From Leishmania mexicana MHOM/GT/2001/U1103 (lineage: Eukaryota > Euglenozoa > Kinetoplastea > Trypanosomatida > Trypanosomatidae): a DNA stretch of 64,000 nucleotides. The position numbers were made by a program, and so were the translations under genes. Location: contig NC_018336.1 in assembly GCF_000234665.1 (NCBI RefSeq), forward strand, positions 785,069 through 849,068. Direction: 5' to 3'. Below are positions 1 through 9,726 of the stretch, piece after piece (within the stretch, counting starts at the first letter, position 1; every line of letters starts with the position of its first letter). The notes beneath the pieces were generated by a model. The model ran no database searches, was not told the origin of the DNA, and saw only the letters and a program-made list of their open reading frames with translations.

Positions 1-1
1 T

Positions 2-1225
2 CTGCTGCCTATCATTGGTACTCTTTATCGATGTTTTGCTCAGAGTTACCCGGAGGAGTTGCGTGGGGTCGGCGTCTTGGGCACTCTTACGAGCATGCTA
101 AACATGTGCGCGGCGGACGCGGCAACGGTCGAGGCGGCCGCGCGCACCTTGGTGAAACTAACCTACGCCGATGAGTGCTTGGCGGAGATGCAGGCAGGAA
201 CTGCCGTGATTGCAGCCGCCGCGCACGCGCTGCACTCACAGCTGTTCCGCACGCACGCAGACACACCGCAAGAGTCGTCAATAGAGCTCCTAGTCTCCCG
301 TCTGTGCGGCGTGATGGCCCGCGTCGCAGAGGACAGCACGGCGCAGCAGGAGTACCTTGTGTCTACTCCGATGGTGGACCTCTTGGAGGCTCTAACAACG
401 CGTTACGTTACCGTCTCCGGCCCTGCAGACGCCGAGCTAGAGCCTTTCCGCGATTCGTTGCCGCTGCCGCCATCACCAGTGCTACAGGCTGTGGTCTGGG
501 TGCTTGGTATTGCATCCATGTCACCCCAGTGTCCCTTGCAGCTCGTGCGGTCAGTGACGCCGCCGCTGGTGCGCCTCTTGGCGGTGCTGAGGAAAACGCC
601 GAATATGCACTTGACGGCTGTGTACGTGCTCATGTGCCTCAGCAATCTGTCGTACTTCTTCGGCGCCTTTGAATCTGTAGAGCTGCCCCACAGTGAGAAG
701 GACGGCGGGTGTGCGTCCGACTGGCTTCCCTCCCTCTACAGCTCCCTCGGGTTGCTGCTGGCGCATTACCTGTTTGAGGACAATGTCGAGGCCACTGTGG
801 AGGCCACTCGCATCCTCGGTAACATCAGCTACACGAACGCGGGACGCGACTGGATGGAGGCGAACCGCTGCGACGAGGTGGTAGTGCTCTTCCTCGGGCA
901 TGAGGATTTGCGCGTGGTGTACAACTGCTGCGGGGTGCTGCTCAATCTGACGGCAGCCTCGCCGTGCCGCATCGTGCAGGATCCAGAGCTGCTGCAAACG
1001 ATGCTCTCCTACACGTCGCGGTACACCGACCAGGACAGAGTCGGGGCAGTGGCCGCTCTCGAGGAGGCGCGGCTGCGTCAGGAGCAGCAGGAGCAGCAGC
1101 AGCAGTGCGGTGGGGATGTGAAGGAACTCGCGTCTGAGGCGAGCAGCCACGTTGGACAGATTTCGGATATTGTGGAGAAACTGCTCCTCAACGTACATGG
1201 CGTGCTTAACGCATCCGCCATATAG
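2..1225 (+). CDS. Armadillo-repeat protein, ARMC2-like (5' truncated by window edge)
   Basis: The frame is open from base 2 without a start, so the gene begins upstream; 407 residues and a TAG stop at 1223-1225 are visible. The product is an alpha-helical solenoid of armadillo-type repeats. In the last third, blocks such as ILGNISYTNAGRDWM and CCGVLLNLTAAS have the Asn-Leu/Ile-Ser/Thr pattern at the end of ARM helix 3. The CGVLLNLT block with the preceding RxLGN block resembles the C-terminal region of ARMC2, a protein needed for axonemal radial spoke assembly; this assignment is inference from remembered family pattern. The C-terminal ~60 residues are Gln/Glu-rich (QEQQEQQQQ) and then helical. 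No membrane segment or signal is visible. The ARM fold is clear; the ARMC2 name is tentative. Confidence 0.75.
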   Translation: MLPIIGTLYRCFAQSYPEELRGVGVLGTLTSMLNMCAADAATVEAAARTLVKLTYADECLAEMQAGTAVIAAAAHALHSQLFRTHADTPQESSIELLVSRLCGVMARVAEDSTAQQEYLVSTPMVDLLEALTTRYVTVSGPADAELEPFRDSLPLPPSPVLQAVVWVLGIASMSPQCPLQLVRSVTPPLVRLLAVLRKTPNMHLTAVYVLMCLSNLSYFFGAFESVELPHSEKDGGCASDWLPSLYSSLGLLLAHYLFEDNVEATVEATRILGNISYTNAGRDWMEANRCDEVVVLFLGHEDLRVVYNCCGVLLNLTAASPCRIVQDPELLQTMLSYTSRYTDQDRVGAVAALEEARLRQEQQEQQQQCGGDVKELASEASSHVGQISDIVEKLLLNVHGVLNASAI

Positions 1226-2305
1226 AAAACGTCGGCAGGGGCAACAAAGGCGCGCAGCAGGCTACCGTGCTGTGCCGCAGCCTGGCAACTGTTGCGCTTC
1301 AAGGTGATGTGCGTGTGGCGCTGCACACGAGGACTGTGTGTAGTGGTGTTTAGGGGCGACTCCTCACGTGTGCTCGTGCGGGCCATCCTGTACTTGCTGT
1401 GGTGGACTGTTCCGGCCCCCTCTCCCTTCCTCTCTTTCTTTCGCAGGGGCCGTTTCGCTCAGTCATGTACATAGCCGACGATGGTGTTGCTGCGTGTTGA
1501 TTGCATGTGTGTGTGTGTGCCACGCTAGTCGTTGCTTCGTCCCATCGATCGCTTCCTCAAATGGAGGGAGGAGAGGGGTCTTCGCGCCGTGGTAGCGCGC
1601 ACGGATGCATGTGCGAGCCCGCGCGCGTGTTCGTTGACCGGTGCGGCGACACGGATTTCGGTTGATGGGCAAGAAAGAAAAGAAAGAAAGACAACGTCAA
1701 CACCCGCAAGGACTCTCTCTTCTCTCCACCACACCGGAAAACTGGCGAGGCTGATGCACTGAGCACCAACGGTCAGACGCGCGCGCAGCACCTGAGATAC
1801 ACGCAAGCTGTGACACACCGAGCCAAAACAAGCGCCCCGTGTGTGCGGCTATGCCAATGCCGGCGACAGTGCGTCAACATGAGGGGTCTCGCCACGCATC
1901 TCGGATTTCTTGGGTCTTAGGGGACGGGAGAGAGAGAGTCACGACATACGCCTGCATCCGCTGAGGTCAAAGGTTGGCACGCGGCACACTTCACCTTCGC
2001 CCCTTTCCCACCCCCTCTCTCTCTGCATGCCCCCTTACTCTTCGCCGAGGGTGAAGGCATGGCCAATCGTGGTGAGCTCCATCTTTAGGTGTTGTTGCTG
2101 TTGTCGTGCGCTCTCCTTCGCTCGCCACCTTTTCTGCACAAACTCGTCTCCCCACTTTTTTTTATACCTCACCTCGATACCGAGGCACGAAACAAAATCT
2201 GTGCGGCGCAGCTGTGGCTGCAGACGTGAGTAGACGAACCGAGGAGCACAGCTCTCATAGAACCAGGGCACCGAAAAAAAAAGAAAGTGGGGCGGCGGAC
2301 TTGAA
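1226..2305 (+). other. Intergenic/UTR spacer without a gene
   Basis: Short frames on both strands here look like non-coding shadows. It holds TG-rich runs near 1506-1520, a purine run of AAGAAAGAAA type at about 1671-1690, and pyrimidine-rich tracts at about 1995-2030 and 2090-2160 that are plausible trans-splicing signals for the gene at 2306. The first part is presumably 3' UTR of the armadillo gene. Confidence 0.6.
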
Positions 2306-2860
2306 ATGAGCGCCTGTGGTCAACCGGAAGTTGTCGCCGTGGCAGCGTCGACACCGATTTCGTCCTCTTCGTTGTCGTCTCCTTCGCCACCTTCCTCGCT
2401 TCCAGCACCTAGCGCTCTGGGAACACTCCCGGCCTGCTGCACTGAGGGCTTCAAGGAGCACTACAGAAGAGGCGAGGTGCCCCGGTTTGGCTGCTACGAT
2501 CCTGTGTATCTCCGCCAAGCGTTCGATACCTCACCGACGCTCGACTCCGCCATGCGTAACCCAACGCACGCGAGCTTTTTCCCTCCCTTCTCGTCTCTCG
2601 TTCGCACTTACGCTGATCATGGCGCTGCGTCGTCCGCCTCGCCTCTCGCCAGCCGCATCGCAGGTGGTGCATCTGCGGCGGATGAGGATGCAGATCAGGA
2701 CGCCGTAACACTGACACCGGATCGTGCGCGACCGGTGCACAGCTGGGAGCACATCACGAGCGCGGAGGACATGTGGAACGGGCCACCGCTGACCATGAAG
2801 GTGCCTCCTGCCTCGGATTATGAACGCATCTTGCTGGATCGTGCACCAGGAGCTGTCTGA
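2306..2860 (+). CDS. Conserved-looking hypothetical protein, 184 aa
   Basis: The ATG at 2306 opens a 184-residue frame ending with TGA. The first ~40 residues are Ser/Pro/Ala-rich low complexity and probably disordered. Residues ~45-80 (a CCTEGFKEHYRRGEVPRFG block, then YDPVYLRQAFD) and the C-terminal ~45 residues (HSWEHITSAEDMWNGPP and the following acidic stretch) have mixed composition typical of a conserved segment. No transmembrane segment, signal peptide or catalytic motif is seen. The frame has the high third-position GC of its neighbours, and a pyrimidine-rich leader precedes it. I do not recognise the family. Confidence 0.65.
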   Translation: MSACGQPEVVAVAASTPISSSSLSSPSPPSSLPAPSALGTLPACCTEGFKEHYRRGEVPRFGCYDPVYLRQAFDTSPTLDSAMRNPTHASFFPPFSSLVRTYADHGAASSASPLASRIAGGASAADEDADQDAVTLTPDRARPVHSWEHITSAEDMWNGPPLTMKVPPASDYERILLDRAPGAV

Positions 2861-3639
2861 AGAGCAGAGGCCCTATCCAACTCGTTGCGCAGGGAACAGT
2901 GCTCAAGTGGCGGTCACCTGTTTCCTTTTCTTTTCTCGTGTGTCGTGTCAAGGACGTGCTGTTGTCGTCGTTGCGTTGGCTGGATAAAGTGTGGCAGATG
3001 TATGCGGCACGCTGGCTTGCGGTGGTGAGGCGCCTGCAGGGATGTGCCCACGCGGCACACCCTTGAGGGCACCCGTACACTCTTTCGGTCAAAACGAACG
3101 AGTGCTGGCTGTCGCTTCACCGCCACGTTCCCGTGTGCGCACCCTAGCGCACCCTAGTCTAGCGCAGCTCAAGAGTTGACTCGTGCTTGTCTACCTCAAA
3201 AAAGGACCCTCTCTCGCTTCTCTTGTCTTGGTGAGGTGCTTCCTCACGTACATACACACGAACACGTCTCTGTGCCTGTGCGTGCGCGCCAGTTTTGCAC
3301 TTAACATGTTCACGGTTTCGTCCAACGTTGCCGTGCCATTCACAAAGTCTCTCTTGCTCCCTTTCACTCGCTTCGGTGGCCCGCTGACTCGGCTCCATGT
3401 CCGCTTTCGTGTGCGCCTCCCTCTCTCCGCTGCTTGCCTTGCTGGTGCCCTGTGCTGCAAGCTGTGCGCACACGCACCTCCGGCAGTTACGCCAACCCGG
3501 AGAAGCCGCCACTCTTTTTCTCCACCTCACTGGCCTGCTCTCCCCCCTTTCTTCAGGTCTCGCATAGACAGCGTCTCCACCCCTGCCCCTCGCCACCCTG
3601 CGCTCTCTTCAACTGCACAGCTTCTCACGCGTGTGTACA
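2861..3639 (+). other. Intergenic/UTR spacer
   Basis: No credible gene in 779 bases. The second half (from about 3200) is increasingly pyrimidine-rich and serves as the splicing leader region of the nucleoporin gene. The first half is presumably 3' UTR of the small upstream gene. Confidence 0.6.
3535..3556 (+). promoter_or_regulatory. Predicted trans-splice acceptor for the nucleoporin gene
   Basis: A pyrimidine tract (CTGCTCTCCCCCCTTTCTTC) runs directly into AG at 3555-3556, 84 nt before the ATG at 3640. No other ATG lies between this AG and 3640. This is the usual trypanosomatid spliced-leader acceptor layout; position inferred from sequence only. Confidence 0.5.
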
Positions 3640-6372
3640 ATGACGGAGTGCGAACAGCGGTACGGCATGGCGGACATCCCGCTCCCCCGATCTCGCGCCT
3701 ATGTTCGTGATGTGCACGGTCGCCCTGTTCCCGCAGGCCCAGCAGCAGACAACGAAGTCGTGGTTGCGGCTCCATCTAAGGCGCCTGGAAGCCAATGTGG
3801 CGCTGTCACCGCGGTGCCCAGCACTTCAGCCTTGCGCACCTACGCGGAGTGGTACCTCCCATCCGCGAGTGGCTCTAACGCCTTCCCCTCTCCCGGATCC
3901 GTGTCGAACGCCGCCACCGCTGCCGTTCGGGCAGTACCAACAGTGGAGCACTTTAAGCAAGCGAGCCGCGCTGCTGGGCGCAAGCAGGAGGAGTATCTGT
4001 GGGCTCTCATGCAGGAGGTCTACACGGATGCCGAGCAGTCAGATCAATACCACCCGGATGCCATTGGCATCGAGTCGGTCCAGCCGCATCGTCGCTGGTT
4101 CGTCTCGCACTACGCTCATCTACAAGCCTTCCTGCAGCGCCAGCCGGTACTGCGCCGGGCGAACATCATCTGCCGCTGGCTGGAGAGCACGTACCGCGAC
4201 AACTCGCGACACGAGCCGCGTCTCCGCGGAGAGGAAGAGGTTGTGCTTCGCCAACTCATCCTGACATACCTGCGCGGCGGAGAGCTGAACCGCGCCATCA
4301 ACGCCGCCGTCACCTACGAGAGCTGCGTACACAGCTGCATCCTCAGCGCCGCCCAGCTGCAGACGGTGCAGGAGCCGTGGTTCAGCCAGACCGCTTTGGT
4401 GCCTCTCTTTGGCGAGTACGCGCACGGCGAACTGAATCAGGCTTGGTGCGGTAACGAATACCGCCTCGACAACCTCTCGCAGCTGTACGAAGAGTCCCTT
4501 AAGTACCGCAGCGCCGCCGCCGCCGTTGGCGTAGAGGGAAGCGCGGCGCCCTCGACGCCGAGCGCCGTGAGCGACTTCGATGCCGTAATTGGGGCGGTGC
4601 TGTGCGGGAACCTTACCGTGCTGGAGAACGCCTTCAAGGTGAACGGGAGTTGGAAGGACATGGCGTGGTGCTACCTGCGGTGCGCGCTGGTGGTCGCGTT
4701 TACGAAGCAGCTGATGGTCGCTACCGGCGCCGGTGGCGAGGAGTCTGGGCGACCGGCAGCAGGCGTCGTCGACCGCAGCTACGCGGTGTTCATCGAGGAA
4801 ATGACGGGTAGCGGTGATAACTGGGCGGCGAGTTTTTCGCAGAAGCTAGTGCAGGGCCTTGCAGCGCGCCTGCAGTCTGGTTTGCTGCCGCGTGCGCCGC
4901 TGGAGGAGCAGCTGCAGATGCGCTTCATCTTGCAGACACTCACGTGCACGGACGGGAAGCACTCTCTGCTGTCTACAGCACCATCCGCGGTGCCGGCGTC
5001 GGCGGCCCTAGTGGGTGCGACCGAGTGGTTCGACATCGTCCCGGAGGAGGGGGACAGCGACGCCGCGCGGCTGACCACGCACGTAGTGCTCGCGCAGGAC
5101 GTCGCCTACGGGGAAACGCTGAGCCCGCACGCTGTTCAGGTGCGCGCCGGCGCATCCTTGGCGACGTCTCTAGCGCGATACGCGGTTTTCTTAGCGCTGC
5201 TGCCTCGCTACCCATTTGACGAGGGGTTGCGGGCTGTCACAGCCATGACACTGCGGCTACGCGACCCGCGGCACCGCGCCAGCGTCTACGCCGCCTTCAT
5301 CATGGCCGCGCGCGAGTACGAGCTGCAGCGGCAGAACCTCTCCCGTAGCGAGCTCGAGGAGCAGGAAGCCCGGTTGGTGCGTCAATTTGTGACGGCCGAC
5401 CGTGACGCCAATGTGCATGCAGAGGTGCAGCAGCTCCTCTACCAGCAGGTCGCGCCGACAGAGCTGCTTACGCACAACAAACTCGCCGAGAAGCTCATGT
5501 GGGAGGCCATGCACGCGGACTCTCTGTCCGACTACCTCGCGGTGCTTCATCGCGGTCTCTCGGCGTGCTGCAGCTTCTGGCTCATGGAGCCGGAGCCCGA
5601 GGTGGAGGCGATCGCGGATGTGAGCAGCATCCTGACGCGCCGCGTCTTGGTGGAGATTCAGAGGCGCTGTGAGACACACGAGGGTGGGCGGACCGGCGAA
5701 CTCACTGGGGGAGCGACGTCGTCGTCCACTCCTTCACAGTTTGCCAGCCCTGTGACGGAGCACGAGCGCAGTGAAGCAACCTTCTGGTATCTCCTGAGCG
5801 AGGCACGCGGTATTGCAACGGAGCACGGCTCAATAACTGCGCAACTAAACGCCGCCAAGCACACGGCCGCCTTTGCCGGGGCTGCAGCGGCGTCAAACCG
5901 CACCCTCATCTACCAGCTCACGCAGGATGAGGCGGCGCTTCTGTGCAAGCTGGTGGAGCACACCCAGCGCGCTGTCCGGCACGGTGGCGCCGTCGTATAC
6001 CGGGACCGCCAGTGCCTGACCGCCATCATAAATCTGGTGCAGCAGCTGACGGAGGCGGTGACTCTGTCGATGCTGTCTGGTGTGGTTGAGAGCGACGTCG
6101 AGGAGGAGAGCCCTGCCTCGTGTGATGAGCTCTTCCGCATGCAGCAAGTGTATGGACTAATGGAGGAGCTTCACAGCGCCGGGTACCTGCACCCGGCACT
6201 GCTCCCCCAGCAGAGCGCCAGTGCACTCTACGCACAGATACGCGCCATGCGCGTGTCGTATGGGCAGCGCGTGCACAAGCGACAAGTTGTGGCGGCACTG
6301 CGCCAGCGGGCTGGCGGGGCCGCAGCAGAGGTTGCCCGCGTTGGTGCCGTCGTGCCCGTCGACGGTGAATGA
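3640..6372 (+). CDS. Nuclear pore protein, Nup107/Nup84 family
   Basis: This 910-residue protein is a predicted alpha-solenoid scaffold nucleoporin of the Y-shaped (Nup84/Nup107) subcomplex of the nuclear pore. The start is the ATG at 3640, the first in frame after the likely splice acceptor. Residues ~1-100 are low complexity. From ~110 the features follow the Nup107 family: an ICRWLEST block, a LTYLRGGELNRAINAAV helix pair like the family's LIRxGxxEEA segment, an NEYRLDN block, then a VLCGNLTVLE block followed by SWKDMAWCYLRC. This last matches the family's ALSGNL...WEDxxWAYF core motif very well in spacing and identity. The C-terminal ~500 residues are helical, with Ala/Ser-rich loops. Length is close to human Nup107. 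A trypanosome counterpart belongs to the TbNup89 subcomplex; I cannot say which named subunit this is. Confidence 0.8.
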   Translation: MTECEQRYGMADIPLPRSRAYVRDVHGRPVPAGPAADNEVVVAAPSKAPGSQCGAVTAVPSTSALRTYAEWYLPSASGSNAFPSPGSVSNAATAAVRAVPTVEHFKQASRAAGRKQEEYLWALMQEVYTDAEQSDQYHPDAIGIESVQPHRRWFVSHYAHLQAFLQRQPVLRRANIICRWLESTYRDNSRHEPRLRGEEEVVLRQLILTYLRGGELNRAINAAVTYESCVHSCILSAAQLQTVQEPWFSQTALVPLFGEYAHGELNQAWCGNEYRLDNLSQLYEESLKYRSAAAAVGVEGSAAPSTPSAVSDFDAVIGAVLCGNLTVLENAFKVNGSWKDMAWCYLRCALVVAFTKQLMVATGAGGEESGRPAAGVVDRSYAVFIEEMTGSGDNWAASFSQKLVQGLAARLQSGLLPRAPLEEQLQMRFILQTLTCTDGKHSLLSTAPSAVPASAALVGATEWFDIVPEEGDSDAARLTTHVVLAQDVAYGETLSPHAVQVRAGASLATSLARYAVFLALLPRYPFDEGLRAVTAMTLRLRDPRHRASVYAAFIMAAREYELQRQNLSRSELEEQEARLVRQFVTADRDANVHAEVQQLLYQQVAPTELLTHNKLAEKLMWEAMHADSLSDYLAVLHRGLSACCSFWLMEPEPEVEAIADVSSILTRRVLVEIQRRCETHEGGRTGELTGGATSSSTPSQFASPVTEHERSEATFWYLLSEARGIATEHGSITAQLNAAKHTAAFAGAAAASNRTLIYQLTQDEAALLCKLVEHTQRAVRHGGAVVYRDRQCLTAIINLVQQLTEAVTLSMLSGVVESDVEEESPASCDELFRMQQVYGLMEELHSAGYLHPALLPQQSASALYAQIRAMRVSYGQRVHKRQVVAALRQRAGGAAAEVARVGAVVPVDGE

Positions 6373-7461
6373 TTTCTGTAGAGAAAGGTTCTCGGACTCA
6401 TCAGATAGGACTGCGGGAGGGGGGCTCGTGGGCAAAGGCTTCCTTTTGCTTGCCGGGTACGCATCGCAGCCACCGCTCTTCCTCCGCTTCAGCTGCGCCG
6501 TGGAAGTGGGGAGGGTCGAGGGACGGCGGCCAGCAGCCAAGAGGGCTGGAGAGGTGGGGGAAGGGGTGGGAGTGAGGGGCGAAAGAGGGCGAGGATGAGC
6601 ACAGCGAGTAAAGGCGCGACAGGCTTTGCCTGATATGCCCTCTTCCCTTTTCCGCCTCCTGGCATCCTCGCCGCCTCCCACACCCCCTCTCTTTCTCTCT
6701 CGACACACCCACCCACCCTCCCCCCTCCAAAACGAGAAGGGGATGGGGAATGGGGCGGCGATAAGGGTCCTATAGAACTAATATTCAACCAAACAGAAAC
6801 AGGAATGGCGCGAAGTGCTGCGAAAGGCCCTCAAACAGAAGTGGACCGCAGTGACTGCCACAGGGCAGCAACACACGGTGGCAGTTCCTGCCCTTCACCG
6901 TTGGAGGAGGGAGGATGGAGAACAAACGAATAGAGACGCCGTCTGATCACCCCGCTCTCCACCTCTCCTCCATGAACTAAGGCACACATGCACATGGGTG
7001 CCGCGCGTTCAAGCTGGACGAAGCCGGACGGACTGCACCAAGGGTTGTCTCGACGAACAGCGGCCGCGCGTGTGTTGAAGTGCGTGTGTGCTCTTTCTAT
7101 TTCCGCCTGAGGTGGTATCCAGCGCAAGCGATGCAGTCCTTCCCTCGCTCACCCAGCCTCGTCCTGCACCTTTTTCGTTGCCGCCTTTACTGTTCCCCCC
7201 CCCCCAATGGCGCCTCCCGCAACTCCTCGCTATTTCTGTGCCTTTGCTGCTTCTCTCGAGCACACCCAGCGGTGGATCTCGCCCCTTCTTGTACCGGCTC
7301 CGTTTCTTGTTGACACCTGTCCTCAAGACAGAGAGCAAGGCGCACCGAAGTGCACCATCAGCCACGCACCGACGCACTCCATTGTGTGGCGTGCTGTTCT
7401 TCTTTCTCCGGCCCGTTGCTCCTGATTGCACTGCACTCCCGTCCCCTTGGCGACGCCCCTC
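6373..7461 (+). other. Intergenic/UTR spacer with C11 run
   Basis: No gene is supported in 1089 bases. There is a G-rich purine stretch at about 6500-6595, a pyrimidine-rich stretch at 6640-6730, an 11-base C homopolymer at 7195-7205, and further pyrimidine-rich sequence up to the next ATG. It presumably carries the nucleoporin 3' UTR and the splice site of the following gene. Confidence 0.6.
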
Positions 7462-8685
7462 ATGACCTCTGTGGCGTCCTCTACCACTCCTGTAGCAGAG
7501 CAGCCGGCCATGCCCTCGGCCGACACCGTTCAGCAGCTCCAGGAGGCTTTCTCCTTTGTGCGTCACGAACGCGAAGATGTTCGCAAGATGGCGATTCACG
7601 GCATCGCTGCGCACAGCAAGGAGAACCGCGATCTCTGGCTCTTTCTAGCGTCTCCGCAGTACGGCCGCAGCTGCATCGACTCCCTCCTCCAGTACCTGCA
7701 CGCAGGCAGCAAGCACGTGTTGGGCGACATCCTGACAATCCTAGTCAACTGCTCAGCCGATGGCAGCTGCGCCGAGATGCTGGTGCAGTGCAAGGTGGTG
7801 CGCAAGGCAATGCGGCTGCTGGATGGGATGGAACGGAGCGATCAGCCGGAGCCGTACGTGCGCAGCGTGCAGGAGCTGACGCTGATGCTGCTGAACAACC
7901 TCACGTCCAGCCACGTGACCGCCATGGACAGCCTTTTGCAGAAAGATGACGAGGACATGCGCGGCTTCTATCTCGGAAAGCTGCAGGTGTACTACGAGCG
8001 CTTTGTCAGCGCCATGGAGTTGGAGGCGGCGAGGAGGGCGGAGGCCGAGGAGGAGGTGGCGCAAGCCGCTGAGGACTCGGCGAAGCCAAAGCCAGCCTCG
8101 TCGCCCCGCGACTTGAGTCGATGGATCCTCCACATCCTCCTGAACCTCACCCGCACGCTCGATGGTCAGGAGCTGCTGCTGGAGGATGAAGACTGGCGCG
8201 GGACCTTGAGCAGCTCGCTCTCGTCGCCGAACCCGCGCCATCGCTATCTAGCTGCGCAGTGCTACCGCAACTGCGGTTGCTCTCCCAAGCCACTCTACGG
8301 CCTAATACTGAAGAGCGACGCGCTTGTGACGGCGGTGGACCGGCTGAATTGCAAGGAGCCGATCGAGGATATTCAGAAGAGCCTAGCAGAGTTCATTGCC
8401 AGCATGCTCGAGTCCGAGGATGGCATGGCGCGGCTGGAGAGTGTGAACGCGAAGAAGGTGCTCGCTGGGGCAGTCGATGCCTCTCAGGCCACGCACGCCG
8501 CGAAGGCGGCGGCCACAGCAGCCAGCTGCGTAGAAGTGGTCGAAGAGGATGGCGTACCGGTCGCCGCGGCGCCGGCGGTCACGCTAGCCCCCAGCGTCAC
8601 CGAGTTCCTCCAGCAGAGCGTGTTGCCCTACCTGGACGACATCATGGACGCCTACATTGCCCCTGGAAGCGACGAGCTCGACTGA
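7462..8685 (+). CDS. HGH1-like armadillo/HEAT protein (DUF383/DUF384 family)
   Basis: The frame is open upstream, but the first ATG is at 7462, giving 407 residues. The protein is all-helical. Residues ~15-60 hold EDVRKMAIHGIAAHSKENR; then come ILTILVNCSADG, LMLLNNLTSS and WILHILLNLTRTLDGQELLL, with the Asn-Leu-Thr pattern of DUF383. These are followed by HRYLAAQCYRNCGCSPKPL and a C-terminal KEPIEDIQKSLAEF block, matching the order seen in HGH1 (FAM203), the chaperone that helps fold elongation factor 2 with the TRiC chaperonin. Acidic/Ala-rich linkers (e.g. EAARRAEAEEEVAQAAED) separate the conserved parts. Length matches the family (~380-400 aa). The fold is clear; the HGH1 name is probable, not certain. 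Confidence 0.7.
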   Translation: MTSVASSTTPVAEQPAMPSADTVQQLQEAFSFVRHEREDVRKMAIHGIAAHSKENRDLWLFLASPQYGRSCIDSLLQYLHAGSKHVLGDILTILVNCSADGSCAEMLVQCKVVRKAMRLLDGMERSDQPEPYVRSVQELTLMLLNNLTSSHVTAMDSLLQKDDEDMRGFYLGKLQVYYERFVSAMELEAARRAEAEEEVAQAAEDSAKPKPASSPRDLSRWILHILLNLTRTLDGQELLLEDEDWRGTLSSSLSSPNPRHRYLAAQCYRNCGCSPKPLYGLILKSDALVTAVDRLNCKEPIEDIQKSLAEFIASMLESEDGMARLESVNAKKVLAGAVDASQATHAAKAAATAASCVEVVEEDGVPVAAAPAVTLAPSVTEFLQQSVLPYLDDIMDAYIAPGSDELD

Positions 8686-9375
8686 GCTCACGGCCGTGTG
8701 CTAGCCGTATCCGCGTTCACTGAAGGAGCGGGGTGTGCGCTGGTGGGTGATCCGATGGCGGTTTGGCTCGATTACGCTTAAGAACGATGGACGCTAACGC
8801 TGCGGATGACTCCGACAAGGAGGGAAAGGGTGATGTCGCCCATGCCGCGGCAGTAAGGCAACGGTAACAAAGCTATTTAAACAAACCACGCAACAGTTGA
8901 CTCAGCCGCGTTTGGGTCTAAAAAAAAGTCACGGCTTATGATGCTGGTGCGACGCGAGCCACCCCGTCAACCCCCGCGCCAACCCCTCGCAGCAGGAAGC
9001 GCAAAACACGCACATGCGCCATCAGCGTAGATACGTGCTTTGCGTTTATGCACACGAAAAACAAAGAGAACGTGAATGTGAGCGGGATCTTTCCTCACAT
9101 CCTCGCCCTTACTTCCATCCGTAACGGCTTACCACGACGCTGCACTGGGCATGTGTCTCTCCCTCCGTCCTCACCACCACATACGCCCTCTCGCCCTCCC
9201 TCCCCCGCTCTGTCCACCCCCAAAACACGTGCAGCCTGTTCGCATCCTCGCGACTTTAGTGCTTCAAGCGTGTGCTCCTCTCCTCATCATCCGCACTCTC
9301 TTTTTTTAAAATTTTCTTCTCTGCACACCGCCGTCCGAGCAGATCAACACTCTTGCTCTCGCTCTCGTTTCAGCC
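8686..9375 (+). other. Intergenic/UTR spacer
   Basis: 690 bases without a supported gene. The region from about 9150 is C/T-rich (CCCTCTCGCCCTCCCTCCCC type), with T-rich tracts at 9300-9325, and ends in a CTCTCGTTTCAG-like stretch immediately before the next ATG, so the splice acceptor of the small mitochondrial-type gene is here. Confidence 0.6.
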
Positions 9376-9726
9376 ATGTTCCGCCGTCTTGCTCTGCAGG
9401 GTGTCGCCGGCCGCCGTGCCGCGTGCTCGGGTGCTCGCACGTACTTCTATGCGAACTGCGGTGAGACCGGCATCAGCGGTGCGACGATGCAGGCGCTGCT
9501 CAAGCTCACCGTGGCCTGCTGCGTAGTGCAGATCTGTGCGATTCGCTACTTCGTGTTTCAGCGCCTGACGACCAAGAACCAGTTTGTCGAGGACTCCACA
9601 GATCTGTGGGAGAACGACGGCACTGAGATGGAGGGCGAGGAGGCTGTGGCCAACCTCCGCATCCAACACGAGCGCATCATGCCGTTCATGAACGACATCA
9701 AGGACAAGCTGGACGCGCAGGCTTAA
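9376..9726 (+). CDS. Small single-pass, probably mitochondrial protein, 116 aa
   Basis: The ATG at 9376 gives 116 residues and two consecutive stops (TAA TAG). The N-terminus (MFRRLALQGVAGRRAA) is Arg-rich with no acid, typical of a mitochondrial targeting peptide. Residues ~40-60 (LLKLTVACCVVQICAIRYFV) form one transmembrane helix. The C-terminal half is hydrophilic and acidic, with a helical end (HERIMPFMNDIKDKLDAQA). This layout is typical of small accessory subunits of inner-membrane respiratory complexes or ATP synthase in kinetoplastids, but I cannot name the subunit from sequence alone. Third-position GC is very high and the codons look highly biased, consistent with an abundant protein. 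Confidence 0.75.
   Translation: MFRRLALQGVAGRRAACSGARTYFYANCGETGISGATMQALLKLTVACCVVQICAIRYFVFQRLTTKNQFVEDSTDLWENDGTEMEGEEAVANLRIQHERIMPFMNDIKDKLDAQA

Noticed and set aside
2955..3180. Possible SIDER-type retroelement fragment in the spacer before the nucleoporin gene
   Set aside because: The texture felt repeat-like, but there is no second copy in the window and the signature cannot be verified without a profile search.
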